Positions 34,702-44,171 of a stretch of DNA of 64,000 bases are shown piece after piece (position 1 is the stretch's first letter; each line of letters opens with the position of its first letter). The notes below the pieces were generated by a model. It ran no database searches, had not been told where the DNA came from, and saw only the letters and a program-made list of their open reading frames with translations. Made by a program: the position numbers and the translations under genes. This DNA is from Micromonospora sp. Llam0 (GTDB lineage: Bacteria > Actinomycetota > Actinomycetes > Mycobacteriales > Micromonosporaceae): assembly GCF_003751085.1 (NCBI RefSeq), contig NZ_RJJY01000001.1, forward strand, positions 5,332,001-5,396,000, given 5' to 3'.

Positions 34702-35549
34702 GCGAATCCTCCGTTGATCAGCCCCAGCCGGACCAGGTCGGTCAGCGGGTCGGTGATGCTGCACGACCCGAAACCTACCCACAGCGGCCGGTCGGCACCG
34801 CCGCGCGTACGGGCCGGCTCGATCAGCCGGGCGGCGTCGGTGGTGGCGAGCAGTTCGGCGACCTCGGCGACCTCCGCGCCCTCGGCGGCGGTGATCGTGG
34901 CGGCGAGCACGTTGAGGAAGCCGTGGTGAGTGAAGCCGGTCTCCGGGTCGGTGTCGCGGATCGCGTGGTGCAGGCCGGCGGTCAGTTTGAACGGCAGCGC
35001 CCGGTCCCGGCAGGCGCAGATCACGGCGGCCAGCTCGACCGGGGTGGGGAACAGTTCGGCGGCCAGCCCGCCGGTGCGGAACTTGGCGGCGACGTCGACG
35101 CCGCCGGCCCGCGCCTCGGCGAGGCTGTCCAGGGCGGCGAGCAGCCCCCAGGTGAGCGGCACCTCCGCGTACCCGCTGATCTTGGGCCAGCCGGCCAGGG
35201 CGGTGAGCAGCGCGCGCAGGCCGGGCTGCGGGTCCTCGCCGCGTTTGGCGACGGCGACCTCGACCTGCCGGGGCCGGAGCCGGTCGGTCGGCAGCGCTTC
35301 GACGGCGGCCGGCAGCGCGGCCACGCCGGTGTCGCCGATCAGGCCGATCTCCAGCTCGTCGCCCGGCCCGACCAGTCGCCGCGCCACGTCGATCTCGGAC
35401 GCGGGCAGCAGGAACGGGCCGACCAGGTCGGTGTACCAGGCGGTGCGGTGGCCACGGTGCGCGGTGACCGCGTCGGGCAGGTCGGCGTTGCCCGGCGGGA
35501 AGACCGCGGCGTCGTCGACGAGGCCGGTGAAGATCCTGGGTACCTGCAT
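34698..35549 (-). CDS. Unknown protein of the homogentisate catabolism operon
   Basis: 283 residues from ATG 35549 (GAAGG 7 bases upstream). No signal peptide or membrane helix. Conserved-looking segments are PRIFTGLVDDAAVFPPGNAD, GPFLLPASEI, KISGYAEVPL, GGVDVAAKFRTGG, FKLTAGLHHAIR and GFTHHGFLNVLAA. Proteins like it occur beside fumarylacetoacetase in actinobacteria; the regular alpha/beta pattern with KxRTGG and KLTAGLHH suggests a TIM-barrel enzyme, but no reaction is known to me. The 4-bp overlap with fahA indicates a linked role. Confidence 0.7.
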   Translation of the reverse strand: MQVPRIFTGLVDDAAVFPPGNADLPDAVTAHRGHRTAWYTDLVGPFLLPASEIDVARRLVGPGDELEIGLIGDTGVAALPAAVEALPTDRLRPRQVEVAVAKRGEDPQPGLRALLTALAGWPKISGYAEVPLTWGLLAALDSLAEARAGGVDVAAKFRTGGLAAELFPTPVELAAVICACRDRALPFKLTAGLHHAIRDTDPETGFTHHGFLNVLAATITAAEGAEVAEVAELLATTDAARLIEPARTRGGADRPLWVGFGSCSITDPLTDLVRLGLINGGFA

Positions 35550-35593
35550 TGACACGCCTTCGAACCTAGTGGATTCTACGATTAACGGACAAC

Positions 35594-35614
35594 AGCGTCC
35601 GATTATCGGACGCT
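35594..35614. promoter_or_regulatory. Palindromic operator between fahA operon and hmgA
   Basis: AGCGTCCGAT-T-ATCGGACGCT is a perfect 10-bp-arm palindrome in the 100-bp divergent gap. A related half site (TTAACGGACA, 35583-35592) lies just beside it, so two binding sites may overlap the two promoters. The likely regulator (an IclR or similar family) is not encoded next to it. Confidence 0.7.
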
Positions 35615-35649
35615 ACCGGCCGGTCAACGGGGAGATACGGAGGGTAATC

Positions 35650-36819
35650 ATGCCCTACTACCGCAGCGTTGGCGAGATCCCCCGCAAGCGCCACACCCAG
35701 TTCCGCCAGCCCGACGGCACCCTGTACGCCGAGGAGCTGATGGGCCAGGAGGGCTTCTCCGCCGACTCGTCCCTGCTCTACCACCGGCACCCGCCGACCG
35801 CCATCGTCGCCGCCGAGTCGTACGACCCGCCGCCGACGCGCCGGCTGCCGAACCGTCCGCTCACCCCACGGCACCTGCGCACCCACAAGCTGGACACCGG
35901 GCATACCGACGCCGTCCTCGGCCGGCAACCGCTGCTGGCCAACGACGACGTGCGCATCTCGTACGTCGTCGCCGACCGGCCGTCCCCGCTGTACCGCAAC
36001 GCCACCGGCGACGAATGCCTGTACGTCGAGTCCGGTGCCGCCCGCGTCGAGTCCAGCTTCGGGGTGCTCGGCGTCACCTCCGGCGACTACGTGATCATCC
36101 CGACGTCGGTGGTGCACCGGATCGTGCCCGTCGACGACGTACCGCTGCGGCTGCTCACCGTCGAGGCGACCGGCCACATCGGACCGCCGAAGCGCTACCT
36201 GTCGGTGCGCGGCCAGTTCCTGGAACACTCGCCGTACTGCGAACGCGACATCCGCGGGCCGGGCAAACCGCTGCTCATCGACGGCACCGACGTCGAGGTC
36301 TACGTGCGGCACCGGCAGGGCTGGACCGGCCACGTGTACGCCCACCACCCGTTCGACGTCATCGGCTGGGACGGTCACCTCTACCCGTGGGCGTTCAGCA
36401 TCTACGACTTCGAGCCGATCACCGGCCGGCTGCACCAGCCGCCGCCGGTGCACCAGACGTTCGCCGGCCCCAACTTCGTGATCTGCTCGTTCGTGCCGCG
36501 CAAGGTCGACTACCACCCGCAGGCGGTCCCGGTGCCGTACAACCACCACAACGTCGACTCCGACGAGATGCTGTTCTACACCGGCGGCAACTACGAGGCG
36601 CGGCGCGGCTCCGGCATCGAGCAGGGCTCGATCTCGCTGCACCCGGCCGGGTTCACCCACGGGCCGCAGCCGGGCGCGGTCGAACGGGCGCTCGGCGCCG
36701 ACCACTTCGACGAACTCGCCGTCATGGTCGACACCTTCCGTCCGCTGGACCTCTGCGACGCCGCACTGTCCGTCGAGGACACCGGGTACGCCTGGACCTG
36801 GGCCGGCAACGCCCGCTGA
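35650..36819 (+). CDS. hmgA: Homogentisate 1,2-dioxygenase
   Basis: Opens the homogentisate ring to maleylacetoacetate with a non-haem iron. 389 residues, the shorter bacterial form. Cupin fold with QFRQPDGTLYAEELMGQEGF at the start, EATGHIGPPKRYL, SVRGQFLEHSPYCERDIRGP and the metal-binding block YNHHNVDSDEMLFYTGG, followed by HPAGFTHGPQPGAVE. GGAGGG lies ahead of the ATG. No maleylacetoacetate isomerase is seen in the window. Confidence 0.93.
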   Translation: MPYYRSVGEIPRKRHTQFRQPDGTLYAEELMGQEGFSADSSLLYHRHPPTAIVAAESYDPPPTRRLPNRPLTPRHLRTHKLDTGHTDAVLGRQPLLANDDVRISYVVADRPSPLYRNATGDECLYVESGAARVESSFGVLGVTSGDYVIIPTSVVHRIVPVDDVPLRLLTVEATGHIGPPKRYLSVRGQFLEHSPYCERDIRGPGKPLLIDGTDVEVYVRHRQGWTGHVYAHHPFDVIGWDGHLYPWAFSIYDFEPITGRLHQPPPVHQTFAGPNFVICSFVPRKVDYHPQAVPVPYNHHNVDSDEMLFYTGGNYEARRGSGIEQGSISLHPAGFTHGPQPGAVERALGADHFDELAVMVDTFRPLDLCDAALSVEDTGYAWTWAGNAR

Positions 36820-36863
36820 CCGGCGCTACCGCTGGCTCGGCACGGCGCGCTACCGCTGGCCGA

Positions 36864-38087
36864 CTACTGCTGGTCCGGTGGTCGGGCGGTGGCCTGGCGC
36901 AGCACCATGAACTGAGCGACGGCGGCCGCGACGATCGCCGACACCAGCAGCCACGGGGTGGCGATCGCCGCGTAGCAGAAGATCAGCACCGGGGCGGCGG
37001 CGGCCGCGTACACCGCCGTCGCCAGCCGGCGGTCCACCAGCTGCGACACCACCTCGAGGATCCGGCCGCCCGGCACCCGCCGGGCCAGCACCCAGACCAG
37101 CACGAACCCGCCGAGCGCGGCGACCACCGCCCAGCCACGCGACGCCTCGCTGCCGGCCAGGCAGGCCACCGTCACCGCCGCGATCATGCTGTAGCCGGCA
37201 CCGATCAGCACCAGCCGGCGCAGCTCCTCCTCGGGTGTCGGCGGCCGCTCCAGCCGGGGGTCCATCGGCACCGACCCGGGCGGTGCCGGAGCCCACCGAG
37301 GGGATCGGGCCGGCGCGGGCGGTGGCGGCGGTGCCATCGCGGTGGCCCGCTCGGCGAGCACCGCCAGCTCGGCGGCGTACCGTCGCTGTTCCAGGTGGAT
37401 CACCCCGACGTCGTGCTGCGCCTCACCGATCAGCGGGTCCAGCCGCAGCGCCTCCCCGTAGGCCCGGTGCGCCAGGTCGAACAGCTCCAGCCGGGCCCCG
37501 ACCAGCCCCAGCACCAGATGCGCCTGGGCATCCTGCGGAGCCAGCTCCACCCCCCGCCAGGCCGCGTTGAGCGCCGGCTGGCCGTTGCGCGAGCCGGCCA
37601 GGATCGCCGCCCCGCTGCGCTGGGCGTACGCGTCGTCCGGGTACGTCGCCAGCAGGTCGGTGGCGAGCCGGGCGGCGTCGGCGTACCGCCGCAGGTCGAT
37701 CAGCGCCAGCCCGCGCACCACCAGCAGGGCGACCCGGTCCGACGGGCCGGGTCGAGCGCCGCTGCCGGCACCGGTGCCGGCAGCACCGTCGGCTGGTGAG
37801 GTCGGTGCTACCTCGGCCGGTGTGGCCGCTGCGGCTTCTGCCGACCGTGGGTTGGGCACATCGTCCGCCCACGCGTCGATCGCGGCGAGGGCCTGCTCCG
37901 GGCGGTCGGCGGCGAGATGCACCCGGGCCAGCATGATCCGGGCGGCCACGCTGTCCGGGTCGAGGGCCACCGCGAACCCGATCTCACCGGCCGCCTCGTC
38001 GTAGCGGCCCAGGTCGGCCAGCAGCCCGGCGCGCTGCAGGTAGCCGTCGACGTCGGTGGGCGGCTCGGGGGAAGACTCGCTCGACAC
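36864..38087 (-). CDS. TPR-like repeat membrane protein
   Basis: 407 residues. Residues 1-260 contain tetratricopeptide-like helices (YLQRAGLLADLGRYDEAAGE, IMLARVHLAADRPEQALAAI, AHRAYGEALRLDPLIGEAQH), interrupted by an Ala/Gly/Ser-rich stretch. The C-terminal 130 residues hold four hydrophobic segments (LIGAGYSMIAAVTVACLAG, GWAVVAALGGFVLVWVLA, LATAVYAAAAAPVLIFCYAA, WLLVSAIVAAAVAQF). It begins 9 bp after ispF and is probably co-transcribed with it. Scaffold-type function, otherwise unknown. Confidence 0.75.
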   Translation of the reverse strand: MSSESSPEPPTDVDGYLQRAGLLADLGRYDEAAGEIGFAVALDPDSVAARIMLARVHLAADRPEQALAAIDAWADDVPNPRSAEAAAATPAEVAPTSPADGAAGTGAGSGARPGPSDRVALLVVRGLALIDLRRYADAARLATDLLATYPDDAYAQRSGAAILAGSRNGQPALNAAWRGVELAPQDAQAHLVLGLVGARLELFDLAHRAYGEALRLDPLIGEAQHDVGVIHLEQRRYAAELAVLAERATAMAPPPPPAPARSPRWAPAPPGSVPMDPRLERPPTPEEELRRLVLIGAGYSMIAAVTVACLAGSEASRGWAVVAALGGFVLVWVLARRVPGGRILEVVSQLVDRRLATAVYAAAAAPVLIFCYAAIATPWLLVSAIVAAAVAQFMVLRQATARPPDQQ

Positions 38088-38096
38088 CTGTCGAGC

Positions 38097-38582
38097 CTAT
38101 CCGGGCGGTCCGGACGGATAGACGAGCGCGACCGCCAGGCCGGCGAGGCCTTCGCCCCGGCCGGTCAGCCCGAGCCCGTCGGTGGTGGTCCCGGAGACGG
38201 TCACCGGGGCGCCGGCGGCGGCGCTGAGCAGCTGCTGCGCCTCGGCCCGCCGGGGTCCGATCTTGGGCCGTACGCCGATCACCTGGATCGAGACGTTGCC
38301 GATCACGAAACCGGCGGCGACCACCCGCCGGGCCGCCTCGGCCAGCAGGTCGACGCCGGCGGCCCCGGCCCACTGCGGTTCGGCGACGCCGAAGTTGGCG
38401 CCGAGATCACCGAGGCCGGCGGCGGAGAACAGCGCGTCGCAGGCGGCGTGCGCGGCGACGTCGCCGTCGGAGTGCCCGGCCAGCCCGGTCTCGCCCGGCC
38501 AGTGCAGGCCGGCGACCCAGCAGGGCCGGTCGGCGGCGAAGGCGTGCACGTCGGTGCCGACACCCACCCGGGGAACGATCAT
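38097..38582 (-). CDS. ispF: 2-C-methyl-D-erythritol 2,4-cyclodiphosphate synthase
   Basis: 161 residues, fifth enzyme of the MEP isoprenoid pathway, a trimer with Zn. The metal-binding residues are in GVGTDVHAF (Asp, His) and the conserved [11 protein letters not shown] and [13 protein letters not shown] follow; [15 protein letters not shown] closes the protein. Follows ispD with a 52-bp gap containing a short inverted repeat (TTCATGA...TCATGAA). Confidence 0.95.
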   Translation of the reverse strand: MIVPRVGVGTDVHAFAADRPCWVAGLHWPGETGLAGHSDGDVAAHAACDALFSAAGLGDLGANFGVAEPQWAGAAGVDLLAEAARRVVAAGFVIGNVSIQVIGVRPKIGPRRAEAQQLLSAAAGAPVTVSGTTTDGLGLTGRGEGLAGLAVALVYPSGPPG

Positions 38583-38634
38583 CGCGCTGACTCGGCCTGG
38601 AAAGCGTTCATGACCGGCTCGGTCCGAAGGACGA

Positions 38635-39360
38635 TCATGAAGGCAGGGTACGGGTCGCCGGCTCGGTGGCGAGCAGGTGCTCGGCGATCACCAGATCGAA
38701 CGGGCGGGTGATCTTGAGCGCCCGCTCCGAGCCGGGCACGCAGAGCACCGGTACGCCGATCTTCTCCACCAGACCGGCGTCGTCGGTGTGCGGATCGACG
38801 GCGTCGGCGTGCGCGGCGACCAGCACGTCACGCCGGAACCCCTGCGGGGTCTGCACGGCCCGCAGCGTCGACCGGTCGACGGTGGCCAGCACGGTCTCGT
38901 CGGCGTCCACCGACTTGATGGTGTCGACGACCGGGAGCACCGGGATGACGGCGTCGGCGCCGGCCCGGACCGCGGCGGCGACCGAGTCGACCAGGTCGGG
39001 TGGGGTCAGGGCGCGGGCCGCGTCGTGCACCAGGACGATCTGCGGGCCGGCGGGGACGGCGGTGAGCGCGGCGGCGACCGAGGCCTGCCGGTGTGCGCCG
39101 CCCGGCACCACGATCAGCGGCAGCCCGGCCGTGGCGGGGATGAGCAGGTCGCGGACGTCATCCACGTCGGCGGGTGGGGCGGCGACCACGATCACCGCGA
39201 CCGAGGAGGCGGCGGCCAGTCGACGCACCGCGTGCACCAGCAGCGGTACGCCGCCGAGCGGCCGGAGTGCCTTGGGGGCGCCGGGTCCGAGCCGTAGCCC
39301 GGCACCCGCCGCAGGAACGAGGACCGCGACGTCACCGCGTTGCTGGAAGTGCGCGGTCAC
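38635..39360 (-). CDS. ispD: 2-C-methyl-D-erythritol 4-phosphate cytidylyltransferase
   Basis: 241 residues, third MEP-pathway enzyme. The CTP-binding loop [29 protein letters not shown] (the conserved HDAAR), [35 protein letters not shown] and [12 protein letters not shown] are all present. GTG start at 39360. The carD-ispD-ispF order is conserved in actinobacteria. Confidence 0.94.
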   Translation of the reverse strand: MTAHFQQRGDVAVLVPAAGAGLRLGPGAPKALRPLGGVPLLVHAVRRLAAASSVAVIVVAAPPADVDDVRDLLIPATAGLPLIVVPGGAHRQASVAAALTAVPAGPQIVLVHDAARALTPPDLVDSVAAAVRAGADAVIPVLPVVDTIKSVDADETVLATVDRSTLRAVQTPQGFRRDVLVAAHADAVDPHTDDAGLVEKIGVPVLCVPGSERALKITRPFDLVIAEHLLATEPATRTLPS

Positions 39361-39412
39361 GTCGCGGTCCTCGGTGCAGGTGGCAACAGACTATCTATGG
39401 GTGGAGAGTTGC

Positions 39413-39898
39413 CTACGCGTCGGTGAGCACCTTGTCGAGCAAGGTCTCTGCCTCGTCCTTGGTGCTCTTCTCCGCAAGCGCGACCTCACCGACCAGGATG
39501 TCCCTGGCCTTGGCGAGCATGCGCTTCTCGCCTGCGGACAGCCCCCGCTCCCGCTCCCGACGCCACAGGTCACGAACGACCTCGGCGACCTTGAGTGGGT
39601 TTCCGGATGCCAGCTTCTCGAGGTTGGCCTTGTACCGCCGCGACCAGTTGGTCGGCTCCTCGGTGTGCGGGGCGCGGAGGACGTCGAAGACCTTGCCGAG
39701 GCCTTCTTCGCCAACCACTTCGCGCACGCCGACGATCTCGGCGTTCTCGGCGGGAACTCGCACCGTCAGGTCACCCTGCGCAACCCTGAGGACGAGGTAC
39801 TGCTTCTCCTCGCCCTTGATGACACGAGTCTCGATTGCCTCGATGAGTGCGGCCCCGTGGTGGGGGTAAACAACGGTCTCGCCGACACTGAAAACCAT
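39413..39898 (-). CDS. carD: CarD family transcriptional regulator
   Basis: 161 residues. N-terminal Tudor-like RNA-polymerase beta-binding domain ([39 protein letters not shown]) and C-terminal helical DNA-binding domain with the conserved Trp ([40 protein letters not shown]). CarD stabilises RNA polymerase open complexes at many promoters, including rRNA. AAAGGGG lies ahead of the ATG. Confidence 0.96.
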   Translation of the reverse strand: MVFSVGETVVYPHHGAALIEAIETRVIKGEEKQYLVLRVAQGDLTVRVPAENAEIVGVREVVGEEGLGKVFDVLRAPHTEEPTNWSRRYKANLEKLASGNPLKVAEVVRDLWRRERERGLSAGEKRMLAKARDILVGEVALAEKSTKDEAETLLDKVLTDA

Positions 39899-40226
39899 AG
39901 GTTCGAAGCCCCTTTCGCTGTGTCTAGGGTAACACGCTCAGGCACCGATGTCCCGTCACAGTCTGAGCCGTAAGCGCAGGTCAGAGGGGCTGTGAGAGGT
40001 CTTTCTCGAGCTTGACACGCAACCGCCAGTAGGTTTTGAACACGCTAAGTAACAACCAGATCAGCAGTCAGCTAACTGGTTGGACGTGCCAGATGGGACG
40101 CGTTTCGGCACTTCCAGCATATCGTCCGGCGGCTGCCCACGCCCCGGCACTGGCGGAACCAGGTTCGTTGCGGGACCCTGATACCTAGACCCCGATCGAC
40201 CCGGTGGGCGAGCGGCTGGGGGTGCT
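39899..40226. other. Intergenic region upstream of carD
   Basis: 328 bp between divergent genes. On the minus strand a stretch TTACCCTAGACA about 30 bp before the carD start could be a -10 region. Nothing else recognisable; no RNA gene seen. Confidence 0.45.
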
Positions 40227-41012
40227 GTGGGCAGGACAGGCAACAACGGTGATGGGTGGTCGGACGGCGCCGGGGCGCCCGACGACCTGCCCGAGATCCC
40301 GCCCGAGTGGGGCCCGATCGTCATCCCCGACGATCCCGGGGCGCTCGCCGAGGAAGCAGCACAGGTCCGCCGGGAGCTGCACCGCACCCGACGGCGGGAC
40401 CACTGGCACCGGCGGTTCGGCATCCACCCCGGCGACACCGGCCGGGCCGGCGGCAGCGGGCACCGCCCACACGAGATCGCGGCCCTCCGGCTACCGCTGA
40501 TCATCATGCTGGTAGCGGTCCTCGCCGCGATGATCAGCATGTTCACCGTCGCCTGGTCCGACCGGCCCCAGCCCACCGCCAGCCCGGCACCATCGGCTCC
40601 CGCCACCTTGCCCGACCGCCCGCTGCCCGCCCTCGACCTGATCGACGACTCCGGCACCTCGGTCCCGCTCCGGTCGCTGCTGCCGGCGGCGATCCTGCTC
40701 GTCGAGGGCTGTGAGTGCGCCGACCAGATAACCGCAGCGGCTGCCGCCGCCCCGGCCGGAGTCTCGGTGGTCGCGGTCACCAGCGGCGCCACCAGCCCCG
40801 GCACCCTGCCGCCGGTGCTCGCCGACAGCCTCGGCACCCATCTGCTGGCCGACCCGGCCGCCGGGATCCGCAACTTCGTCGACGTCCCGGCGACCGCCGG
40901 CACCGCCACCGCGCTGCTGGTCACCGAGACCGGCGAGGTCATCCGGTTGGTGCCGCAGGCCGACTCGGTCGAGACGTACCGCGCCGACCTGGCCCTGCTG
41001 GTCGGCCCCTGA
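40227..41012 (+). CDS. Hypothetical membrane-anchored protein, thioredoxin-like outside
   Basis: 261 residues, GTG start. Acidic then His/Arg-rich cytoplasmic part of about 90 residues (PEWGPIVIPDDPGALAEEAA), a membrane helix (LIIMLVAVLAAMISMFTVAW), a Pro/Ser linker and a C-terminal domain of about 130 residues (LPALDLIDDSGTSVPLRSLL, ILLVEGCECADQIT, RNFVDVPATAGTATALLVTE). The secondary-structure pattern and the ECEC pair resemble an AhpC/TSA-like thioredoxin fold, but the resolving-cysteine context is not standard. Function not assigned. Confidence 0.65.
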   Translation: MGRTGNNGDGWSDGAGAPDDLPEIPPEWGPIVIPDDPGALAEEAAQVRRELHRTRRRDHWHRRFGIHPGDTGRAGGSGHRPHEIAALRLPLIIMLVAVLAAMISMFTVAWSDRPQPTASPAPSAPATLPDRPLPALDLIDDSGTSVPLRSLLPAAILLVEGCECADQITAAAAAAPAGVSVVAVTSGATSPGTLPPVLADSLGTHLLADPAAGIRNFVDVPATAGTATALLVTETGEVIRLVPQADSVETYRADLALLVGP

Positions 41013-41080
41013 GCCCGCCGCAGCCGCTGCCTCCCGCCGGGGAGCGGGACCACCGCCAGGGAGCGGGCGCGGGCGGCGGG

Positions 41081-42178
41081 TCAGCGGCTGAGCAGCGCGG
41101 CGTAGAGCGTCAGACCCGGGCCGAACGCCAACATCACCACCTGACGCGGCGGCGGCCCCGCCCGCCGCAACCGGTCCAGAATCAGCAGTACGGTCGGCGA
41201 CGAACAGTTGCCGTACGCCGCCAACGTCTCCCGGGACGCGGACATCGCCTCGTCGGACAACCCCAGCTCCCGCTGCACCACATTGAGGATGCGCGGCCCA
41301 CCCGGATGCACCGCCCAACCATCCACCTGCGACACAGTCAGTCCGTGCCGGGCCAGCAGATCACCCACCAGCGCCCGCACGTGCACCGACAGCACCTGCG
41401 GCACCCGGGGCGACAGACCCATCCGGAAGCCGAGGTCGGTCACCTCCCAGGTCATGTGGTCGGCGGTGGAGGCGTCGGTGGCCGACACGACCTCCCGTAC
41501 GGCGTAGCCGCCGGGCGGCGGCGGGCCGCCGGCCCCGTCGGTCGGTGCCAGCACCACCGCCGCCGCCGCGTCGGAGAACAACGCGTGCGCCACGATCTGC
41601 TGGGTGTCCACCCGGCGGGCCGGCGGCTGGATGTGCAGGCTGGTCAGCTCGGCGCAGAGCAGCAGCGCCGGGCGGCCCCGGGCGGTGACGAAGTCGGCCG
41701 CCGCACCCAGCCCGGGCAGCGCCGCGTAGCAGCCCATGTGCCCGACGAACAGCCGCTGGGTGTCGGCGGCCATGCCGACGTCCCGGGCCAGGATGATGTC
41801 CAGTCCGGGCGTGGCGTACCCGGTGCACGAGCAGACCACGAACAGACCGATCTCCCCGGCGGTCAGCCCGGCCTGGGTCAGCGCCCGGTCCACCGCCTCC
41901 TTGCCCAGCGGCAACGCCTCGACCTGGTAGCGGCGCATCCGGCGCTCGGTCGGCCAGTCCGCGACATCCTCCAGCAACGGGCTCACCGCCGCCTGCCGGG
42001 TGCGTACCCCGGAATTGGCGAAGATCCGCTCCGCGAGCGCCCGGGTACCGCCGTCGTAGCGCGCCGCGAAGAAATCCCGCCACAGCTCGTCCTGGCTGGC
42101 CGACGGCGGCAGCGCCAGCCCGAGCCCGACCACCGCAGCCGACGACCGGCCCGCCAGCGGCTCCGACGACCGGCTCAC
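41081..42178 (-). CDS. Type III polyketide synthase (alkylresorcinol synthase-like)
   Basis: 365 residues from GTG 42178. The catalytic triad is visible: Cys150 in GHMGCYAALPG, His in WAVHPGGPRIL and Asn in AYGNCSSPTV. It condenses a fatty acyl starter with malonyl-CoA; bacterial homologues of this branch make alkylresorcinols. With the acyl-CoA-dehydrogenase-like flavoprotein, methyltransferase and divergent UbiA gene it has the gene content I remember for the agq cluster of Actinoplanes missouriensis, which makes alkyl-O-dihydrogeranyl-methoxyhydroquinones. It overlaps the flavoprotein gene by 4 bp. Confidence 0.9.
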   Translation of the reverse strand: MSRSSEPLAGRSSAAVVGLGLALPPSASQDELWRDFFAARYDGGTRALAERIFANSGVRTRQAAVSPLLEDVADWPTERRMRRYQVEALPLGKEAVDRALTQAGLTAGEIGLFVVCSCTGYATPGLDIILARDVGMAADTQRLFVGHMGCYAALPGLGAAADFVTARGRPALLLCAELTSLHIQPPARRVDTQQIVAHALFSDAAAAVVLAPTDGAGGPPPPGGYAVREVVSATDASTADHMTWEVTDLGFRMGLSPRVPQVLSVHVRALVGDLLARHGLTVSQVDGWAVHPGGPRILNVVQRELGLSDEAMSASRETLAAYGNCSSPTVLLILDRLRRAGPPPRQVVMLAFGPGLTLYAALLSR

Positions 42179-43344
42179 CACCGGGGCGCCGATCCGTCGC
42201 GGTCCGGGTCCCCGCCGATCGTCGCCACGCCGAGCCAGTCGGCGCAGACGTCCGACGTCGGCGGGTGCAGCGCACCGCAGCGGGCGTCCCGGTAGAGCCG
42301 TTCCAGCGGATGTCCCCGGCGGGTCGCCGAGGTCCCGGCCGCCTCCAGCATCGACGACGCCACCTCGGCCGCCGTGCCGCCAGCGACCAGCTTCGCCCGC
42401 CACACCCACTGGTTGGTCGCCGGGTCGCCCGGGTCGGCGTCCACCCGGCGGGCCGCCTCCCGCACCGTCAGCAGCGCCGCGGCGGCCGCCGCGTCGGCCC
42501 GGCCGATCCGGGCCCGGACCGCCGCCAGGTGGGTCAACCCCCGCTCGGTGAGATGCTCCACCGCCGCGTCCACCGCCGCCCGGGCCACCCCGGCGTAGAC
42601 CGCCGCGTAGCTGGCCACCATCCAGTGCGGCATCAGCTGGGCCACCACCAGAGCCAGCCCTTCCACCCCGCCGAGCAGGGTCCGCGGGCCGACCGTCACG
42701 TCCAGGTGCAGGTCGTGCGAGCAGGTGGCCCGCATGCCGAGCGAGTCCCAGCTCTGCTCCACCCGCAGGCCGGGCGTGTTCGCCGGGACCAGGAACTGCG
42801 ACACCACCGACTGGTCGTCGGCGTGCCGGGCGGCGACCAGGTACCCGGAGGCGTGACCGGCCCCGGAACAGAACGCCTTGGCCCCCTTGATCTGGTATCC
42901 ACCGTCCACCCGGTGGTAGACCGTGGACAGCTGGGAGAGCCGGGAGCCGGCCCCCCGCTCGCTCATCGCCACCGCGTACCAGGCGCCGGACGCCGCGTCG
43001 GCGAGCAGCTCGTCCCGGGCCGCCAACGCCTCGTCCCGCAGCCCCATCGCCTCGGCGAGGTTGTCGTCGACCGCGCCCAGCGCGCCGGTCACCGAGGCGT
43101 GCATGTTGAACACCAGCGCGGTGGCGCCGTTACCCCGGGCCAGTTCGTACGCCACCTCGGCGTAGTCGGCGAAGCCGGCGCCCCGCCCGCCCAGCCGCTG
43201 CGGAACCATCAACCCGAACAGCTGTTCCTGCCGCAGGTCGGCGAAGTCCGCCACCGGGAAGGTGCCGGCCCGGTCGTGTTCACCCGCCCGCGCCGCCAAC
43301 CGTGGCACCACCCGCCGCGCCGCCGCCAGTGCATCCGCAACCAT
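42175..43344 (-). CDS. Acyl-CoA dehydrogenase-like flavoprotein (probable ring hydroxylase)
   Basis: 389 residues from ATG 43344 (GGAAGGGG upstream). Acyl-CoA dehydrogenase fold: EVAYELARGNGATALVFNMH, YAVAMSERGAGSRLSQLSTV, GYQIKGAKAFCSGAGHASGY, WDSLGMRATCSHDLHLDVTV, GVARAAVDAAVEHLTERG. In type III PKS clusters, members of this superfamily, like the group D flavin monooxygenases, are thought to hydroxylate the resorcinol ring rather than oxidise acyl-CoA. The clustered position between the PKS and a methyltransferase supports that reading; true dehydrogenase activity remains possible. Confidence 0.8.
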   Translation of the reverse strand: MVADALAAARRVVPRLAARAGEHDRAGTFPVADFADLRQEQLFGLMVPQRLGGRGAGFADYAEVAYELARGNGATALVFNMHASVTGALGAVDDNLAEAMGLRDEALAARDELLADAASGAWYAVAMSERGAGSRLSQLSTVYHRVDGGYQIKGAKAFCSGAGHASGYLVAARHADDQSVVSQFLVPANTPGLRVEQSWDSLGMRATCSHDLHLDVTVGPRTLLGGVEGLALVVAQLMPHWMVASYAAVYAGVARAAVDAAVEHLTERGLTHLAAVRARIGRADAAAAAALLTVREAARRVDADPGDPATNQWVWRAKLVAGGTAAEVASSMLEAAGTSATRRGHPLERLYRDARCGALHPPTSDVCADWLGVATIGGDPDRDGSAPRW

Positions 43345-43386
43345 TGCCGCCCCTTCCGCCGTCGACCTGCCCACCTGCTCGTCCGC

Positions 43387-44124
43387 TCAGCCCACCTTGA
43401 CCCCCCTGCCTTGGTAGAGCACCGAGGTGGACCAGGTCGGCACCATCCGCCGCCGGGGTTTCCAGAGTGCCCGGTCGGGAGCCGATCGGCGTAGCGGCGC
43501 GCGCACCAGCCAATCGATCAGGCTGAAAACGCTCGGCCGCAGGCCGCGTACCGCCAGCCGTACGCCGTGCCGGGCGCACTCGGCGACCAGCCGCTGCGGA
43601 CGGACGAACAGCGCGGGGTCGTGGATGCCGCGCGGCGCGACCGGCAGGCGTTCACCCAGCTCGACCGCGATCAGCCGGCTGGCCAACGTGGCGTTCAGGG
43701 TGTCCAGCACCAGCAGCCCGCCCGGCCGCAGCACCCGGCACGCCTCGGCGACCGCCGCCGACAGGTCCGGTACGTGCTCCAACAGCTCCCCGGCGGAGAC
43801 CACGTCGGCCACCCGGTCGGCCAGCGGCAGCCGGGTCGCGTCACCGCGTACCGGCTCGACGCCGTGCCGGGTCGCCTGCCGCAACGCCGAACCGACCAGG
43901 TCGACCCCGACGTGCCGGTAGCCCTTGCCGCGCAGATGGGGGGCGAGCAGGCCGGCCCCGCAGCCGATGTCGACCAGCACCGCCCCCGGCCGGGCCGCCG
44001 GTGGGACCAGCCGGGCCCGCGCCTCGGCGATCCAGTGCAGCATCTCGAACGCGCCGGCCGGCCGCCACCACTCGTCGGCCAGCACGTCGTACTGGCGGGG
44101 GTCGTTCGGCGGCAGATCCGGCAT
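43387..44124 (-). CDS. SAM-dependent methyltransferase, UbiG-like
   Basis: 245 residues from ATG 44124. SAM-binding motif I VLVDIGCGAGLLAPHL, motif post-I YRHVGVDLVGSAL, DATRLPLADRVADVVSAGEL, and the UbiG-type start QYDVLADEWWRPAGAFEMLH. UbiG enzymes O-methylate catechol/hydroquinone intermediates. In this cluster it should methylate the hydroxylated alkylresorcinol. First gene of a three-gene operon, 47 bp from the divergent prenyltransferase start. Confidence 0.88.
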   Translation of the reverse strand: MPDLPPNDPRQYDVLADEWWRPAGAFEMLHWIAEARARLVPPAARPGAVLVDIGCGAGLLAPHLRGKGYRHVGVDLVGSALRQATRHGVEPVRGDATRLPLADRVADVVSAGELLEHVPDLSAAVAEACRVLRPGGLLVLDTLNATLASRLIAVELGERLPVAPRGIHDPALFVRPQRLVAECARHGVRLAVRGLRPSVFSLIDWLVRAPLRRSAPDRALWKPRRRMVPTWSTSVLYQGRGVKVG

Positions 44125-44171
44125 TGACTGAGCGTGGCATGACCAGCCGGTAACAGCCACACTTGGCGGAT

